From NCBI GenBank assembly GCA_001465935.1, contig LNKV01000069.1:62001-126000 (forward strand): a stretch of DNA of 64,000 nucleotides, in the 5' to 3' direction. Positions 59,829-64,000 of this stretch are shown here, in pieces. Source of the DNA: Clarireedia homoeocarpa. Taxonomy: Eukaryota; Ascomycota; Leotiomycetes; Helotiales; Rutstroemiaceae. Positions within the stretch are counted from its first letter, which is position 1. The number at the start of each line of letters is the position of its first letter. The notes under the pieces are model-generated. The model did not search any database and was not told the origin of the DNA. It saw only the letters and a program-made list of their open reading frames with translations. A program made the position numbers and the translations under genes.

Positions 59829-61043
59829 ATGGAACCTATCCTCATAATTGGCTCTGGCCTCAGTGGTCTCGCCCTTGCCCAAGGCCTTCGACAATCATCT
59901 ATTCCATTCAAGGTCTATGAGCGCGAATCACCAAACAATGTTCGCTCGCAGGGGTATCGTATCCGCCTGCACAGTGAGGGACTCTCTGCTCTTCGCTCAG
60001 TCATGGCGGATGATATCTGGAGTCTTTTCGAGGAAACTTGTGCCGAGACGATACTTGGGCCTCTACCGAATTTCAACGCTATTAACTGTGAATTTTCAGC
60101 AGCCACATTCGGCGCTCATAATCCGCAGAGCAAGATTGCGCAGAGTGAACAGAAACCTGCTACAGTAGACCGCGGGATTTTACGAGAGGTGCTTTTAACC
60201 GGCTTAGAGAAAAATATCGTTTATGGAAAAGAATATTCTCATTACACGGTACACGATTCAGCCGTTATAGCATACTTTGCAGACGGCACAACTGAAAAAG
60301 GCGCCTTGCTTGTGGGTGCAGACGGGGTACGATCGGCGGTCCGCAGGCAATATCTTCCCAAGATCAAAGTACTGGACACTCAAACCCGCCCTATATATGG
60401 CAAGACACCTCTGACTCCGGCTTTCTTGAAACGTATGTTGCCTAAAGCAATTGAATGCTTGTCCTTTGTGAAGGATCCGGTGTCCGGGAGCGTGACTTTG
60501 ATGGAGGTCATTCGGTTCAAGCCCAAAGAGGACCGAAAGGACAAGAGAGATCTACCGCATGATTATATGTATTGGGTTATCATACCATCTGGTATGATTC
60601 CTGCTGCAAATGGTGATGCAATGGAGAATAGCACCAAGATGGGACCCGTGGAGCTGTCGAAGAGCTGGACAGCACATTGGCATTCATCTCTACGCCCCTT
60701 GATTGAGGACCAAGATCCCAAACAGACAGGAATGTTTCGCCTGCTAAGCTCTGATCCAGATTCCATAAAGATACCGTGGGAACCAAATGCTCGAGTAACC
60801 ATAGTGGGTGATGCTGCGCATGCTATGATGCCTTCTACTGCCAGTGGTGCAGTGACTGCGCTTAGGGATGCAGAACTCCTAACCAAGTTGATTAGGGAGC
60901 AGGGAGTCAACAAGGAAAGCATTGGGATATATGAGGAGGAAATGAGGAAGTATGCGAGCGAAGCTGTGGCACTGAGCGCCAAGATAGGAGAAGTAAGTTT
61001 TGGGTTGGGGTCTTTGAATGATTCGAAAGAGGCTACTTGGTAG
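59829..61043 (+). CDS. FAD-dependent monooxygenase (UbiH/PHBH-like)
   Basis: Single exon, 404 aa from MEPILIIGSGLSGLALAQGL; an ATG 15 codons upstream is in frame but lies before the dinucleotide-binding strand. GxGxxG (residues 8-13), YERES after strand 2, GYRIRLHSEG, the DG motif as GADGVRSAVRRQY (about residues 160-175), and the GD motif as VGDAAHAMMPSTASGAVTAL (near residue 326). Group A aromatic hydroxylase fold. Expected to hydroxylate, or oxidatively rearrange or dearomatise, the polyketide ring with NAD(P)H and O2. The promoter palindrome ties it to the cluster. Confidence 0.9.
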   Translation: MEPILIIGSGLSGLALAQGLRQSSIPFKVYERESPNNVRSQGYRIRLHSEGLSALRSVMADDIWSLFEETCAETILGPLPNFNAINCEFSAATFGAHNPQSKIAQSEQKPATVDRGILREVLLTGLEKNIVYGKEYSHYTVHDSAVIAYFADGTTEKGALLVGADGVRSAVRRQYLPKIKVLDTQTRPIYGKTPLTPAFLKRMLPKAIECLSFVKDPVSGSVTLMEVIRFKPKEDRKDKRDLPHDYMYWVIIPSGMIPAANGDAMENSTKMGPVELSKSWTAHWHSSLRPLIEDQDPKQTGMFRLLSSDPDSIKIPWEPNARVTIVGDAAHAMMPSTASGAVTALRDAELLTKLIREQGVNKESIGIYEEEMRKYASEAVALSAKIGEVSFGLGSLNDSKEATW

Positions 61044-61358
61044 AGATTTCATTAAATTCTTACTACAAAGTGATCATGGAATATTTTTATATCTTGTGTA
61101 GCTAGTATTGTTGAACTCTAAAAGTAATACTACTCTTAGAAACGTAACAATAAAATCTGATATTTAGTTCAACAGATGTCATACAATCACGAGTCTTCGG
61201 CAAGAAATTGTCCAGCCGGACTCAGAAAGTGGGGTAACCGGGGGCACCTGATCCGACAAAAGTATAAGGTGGTGATGTCAGAACATCTGCAATGTCAGAA
61301 TGATATGATTCCTGTTATACATGTCGCTTTGTTGTATGTACTAACTTGAATCACAATT
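61044..61358. other. Intergenic
   Basis: Probable nitrilase-family gene promoter. No TCGN5CGA site and no other feature seen. Confidence 0.5.
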
Positions 61359-62519
61359 ATGGCACCAACGTATAAAGTTGCGGTAATTCAGCTCCATCCC
61401 AAGGTATGACACCCCCTCATCGCTTCAAGGAACCGCGTTTGCTCAAGTCACTTCACAGCCTCTTCAACCTGAAAAAAATTTCGAGCGCGCCTCATCCTTC
61501 ATTCGTTCAGCCGCATTGCAAGGCGCCGATCTTGCTGTTCTCCCCGAATACCATTTGACGAACTGGATACCCAAAGACCCAAATTTTCTGCCACTCTGTG
61601 ACGAATGGGAAACATATGTGAAGAAATATCAGGCATTAGCCAAAGAATGCAATATTTCCATTGTGCCAGGAACAATTGTCGAAAGGCATGCTGTGGAAAC
61701 GAGCGAAGAAGATCCTGAAGATAAGGGACATAAGCTCTTCAATGTAGCGTATTTCATTGACAATCACGGGGAGATTGTAGGAAAGTACATTAAGAAGAAC
61801 TTGTGGTAGGTTCAATTCCATTCTTTCTACAAAAAAGAAATTGCAAAGAGCCAATCGAATTGATACTACAAAGGGGGCCAGAAAGAGATCATCTGACCTC
61901 TTCCGGCCGCGATACTCATGAGGTTTTCGACACGCCCATTGGACGAGTTGGTTTGTTGATATGCTGGGATTTGGCTTTCCCAGAAGCATTCCGAGAACTC
62001 ATATATCAAGGCGCTAAAGTCATTATAATTCCAACCTTTTGTGAGTTTTGTTTTTAAAAAATTAAAGCTGTGGGCCTTGCGAAGAAGTCTATTTGCCAAC
62101 GCTTATATTCTGCTTCTCCAGGGACACTTAATGATTGCTCACCAGAAGGGCTCAAACTTAATCCCACAGCGGAAGCAACATTCCTCGATAGCGTGTTGAC
62201 TGCACGAACTTTTGAAAATACATGCGGTGAGTGTTTTCCTCTGTGTTTTCAGATGCCCGCAATGCTAACATATCAAGCTGTCATCTTCGCGAACGCTGGA
62301 GGCCCACCAGGAAAGGGCTACGCCGGGCTCTCGCAAGTAACTGTTCCTTATATTGGTCCACTTGCACGGCTTGGAAGCTGTCTCGAAGGTATGGCTACAG
62401 TTGACCTGGACCTTGGTATTCTGGAGCATGCGGAAGAAAACTACCAAGTCAGAGCCGACCTTGCGCGAGACGATTGGCATTACGATTATCGGCATGGAAA
62501 TATGAAAGAGAAGCTGTAG
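61359..62519 (+). CDS. Carbon-nitrogen hydrolase (nitrilase superfamily)
   Basis: Five exons: 61359-61403, 61459-61805, 61874-62040, 62122-62226 and 62278-62519, giving 301 aa. The start is MAPTYKVAVIQLHPK. The Glu-Lys-Cys triad is intact: LAVLPEYHL (Glu), GKYIKKNLW (Lys) and GLLICWDLAFPEAF (Cys). DCSPEGLKLNPTAEATFLDS, TFENTCAVIFANAGGP and the C-terminal DWHYDYRH are typical of fungal C-N hydrolases. Substrates are amides or nitriles; cytosolic. The phases of all four introns close. It follows the FAD monooxygenase but has no matching promoter palindrome, so cluster membership is uncertain. Confidence 0.88.
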
Positions 62520-62776
62520 TATGAGATGACTGTCTGTCTAGACATCAAAGAGAAATGTAAATGGGGGAAGTTATGCTCTGCAAATATCACCATATGCATT
62601 TTGGCTACCTGCCTGATCTTCAGGTTGCACATATTTCGTTTCAGGTCCGAAGAGCAGGGGCATCAAGACCAGTATCGAGCGGTGCAGTAAAACCCTGGGC
62701 TGTTTCTAATTCAATTCATTACAGTTCGAAATTCAGTGATTCTCGCATAATTCTCTAACCATAGAAAGCTGACAAG

Positions 62777-64000
62777 CTAAGTGCTAAATTTCCTTGAGTT
62801 GCAAGCGGGGAAGCCAGCAGCACCAGGACCTGAGCCAGGAGGGCCAGGGACAATATAATCGCCAGCAGTCATCCTCGTCACACTTTGGGCGTACATACCG
62901 CCGTTCAGAACCAACACAGTTTTCCCACCATTACCGGGCATGACACGCAATTCGCGGGTGTAGCCTACGCCGTGCCCACTTGTTGCATTCAACCAATAGC
63001 CTGGAAGGCCGTTCTGGGTGTTAAGGAAAAGATTGTCATATGTGCTATCGCTGACAACGATTGTTCCATTCGGCCCTCCAGCAGGTGTCCAGACAGTGTA
63101 TGGACCGGCTGAGGAAATTCCGCCCGTGGTCGTCTGCAACAGATACTCATCAACTGAGCCAAACTCGAACGGACTATCAGCGATCTTGTAGTGCGTCGCA
63201 TATGGTGCTACGTCATTGTTGCCATCTGCTGTTGTCCAAAGTGCAACCTCGTAGGAGCACATCCATTTCCCGTTTCCAATCTGTGATATTGTGATCATAC
63301 CTGGGCGAAGAGTGTAATTGGCATTGGCAACGTCATCAATGGTATTACTCCAGCTTCTCAAGTCCGTGCTGGTACGATGTGCTAGTTTTTGGCCATGTTT
63401 TGGGTCGCTCTGGTCAGAGTAATAAACTGCAAATTGGTCTTGGTGTGAGAGAATAAACGGCTCCCAAACGCATGGAGCTCCGTTATTAGTGTTCGGCGGA
63501 CCACTTGCAACAATTGTAGAAACATATTCCCAAGAGTGGCTACAGCAATGTTAGTCGGTCTCGAGATCAAGTCAAAGCTCTTAAACATACCCTTTGTCGG
63601 TACTAGCGTATAACTGAATGTTGGTGCTCGAGAAGGAACCCGGTATCCTATTGCCGGACAGCATGATAGTGCCAGGCGGGTATTTACCAAAGGGCTGTGA
63701 GAGCTCATAAAGGAAAGGTTGAAGGATAATTCCGCCAGTCAAACTCGTATTACCGTTGAAGTATGCCTTGGAAATTTGAACCCAAGTAGCACCCAGATCT
63801 TTGCTCTGAAAAATCTGGAGGTATTGGCCATCTGGTGGGTTGTACGCCGCAGTAGCCAGCATGGTTGGCGTCCCTTGCTCACAGTTTTGGTTCAGCAAAA
63901 CACTACGAGCGTAGCTACCGGAGCGACTAGGCCAAGTAGTTGGTGGTTCGAATATAGTGACATTCTGAAAGGTCAGGCTAGACGATGACTGAGGCCAGCA
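62777..64000 (-). CDS. BNR/Asp-box glycoside hydrolase, secreted type (partial)
   Basis: 3' part only; the gene continues past the right edge. Exons seen: 63591 to beyond 64000, and 62777-63539 (51-nt intron). Asp-box motifs SKDLGATW and STDKGHSW (the latter formed across the intron) indicate a beta-propeller of the sialidase/arabinanase type. Further typical pieces are LRPGMITISQIGNGKWMCSY and YVLNGG-like VLVLNGGMYAQSV, with a GSGPGAAGFPACNSRKFST end. The layout resembles fungal GH93 exo-arabinanases or related BNR glycosidases acting on plant cell-wall arabinan. The signal peptide would lie outside the window. Not expected to be part of the cluster. Confidence 0.75.

Overview
This is nuclear DNA of a filamentous ascomycete. 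Genes carry short GT-AG introns (mostly 49-60 nt). Fungus-only families are present: HET-domain proteins, UstYa/DUF3328 proteins, a non-reducing polyketide synthase, an AflR-type Zn2Cys6 regulator and an FSH1 hydrolase. There is also an extremely AT-rich block that looks RIP-mutated. A leotiomycete (Helotiales-like) is my best guess; this is inference only.

Layout. 1-7.1 kb: gene-poor, microsatellite-rich, with one decayed HET-domain gene. 7.1-9.0 kb: an auxin-efflux-carrier family transporter. 10.4-15.8 kb: a small, previously unannotated-looking RiPP locus. It holds a 90-aa secreted precursor with two near-identical 30-residue repeats (12292-12668), two divergent UstYa/DUF3328 oxidase-family genes (13607-14594 and 15004-15775) and a broken O-methyltransferase (10392-11823). 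16.5-21.7 kb: a solo LTR with a target-site duplication, then an AT-rich graveyard of Ty3-like elements with large inverted arms and a 359-bp N gap. 22-30 kb: pseudogenes, namely a cupin gene, an F-box-like gene, and a HET-NACHT gene joined directly to the 3' part of an adenylation-thiolation-thioesterase (A-T-TE) synthetase.

30-62.5 kb: a large chlorinated-polyketide-type cluster. Its core is a SAT-KS-AT-PT-ACP-ACP-TE polyketide synthase of 2176 aa (39999-46851, minus strand, seven exons). Around it lie an O-methyltransferase, an FSH1-type hydrolase, a short-chain dehydrogenase, an AflR-type regulator, a flavin-dependent halogenase, a 14-TM-type MFS exporter, an NmrA/isoflavone-reductase-like enzyme and an FAD monooxygenase. 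A berberine-bridge-type oxidase and a sugar transporter on the left, and a nitrilase-family hydrolase on the right, may or may not belong. The promoters of the methyltransferase, halogenase and FAD monooxygenase each contain an 11-bp palindrome TCGGANNCCGA. The PKS/dehydrogenase divergent promoter has a related TCGN5CGA site. These are plausible targets of the AflR-type regulator. The likely scheme is that the PKS makes an aromatic polyketide, which is then methylated, chlorinated and redox-tailored, and the MFS protein exports it. The product is not determined.

The right edge holds the 3' part of a secreted BNR/Asp-box glycosidase. Exon boundaries were placed by hand from splice consensus, reading-frame continuity and family motifs; none has been checked against transcripts or databases.
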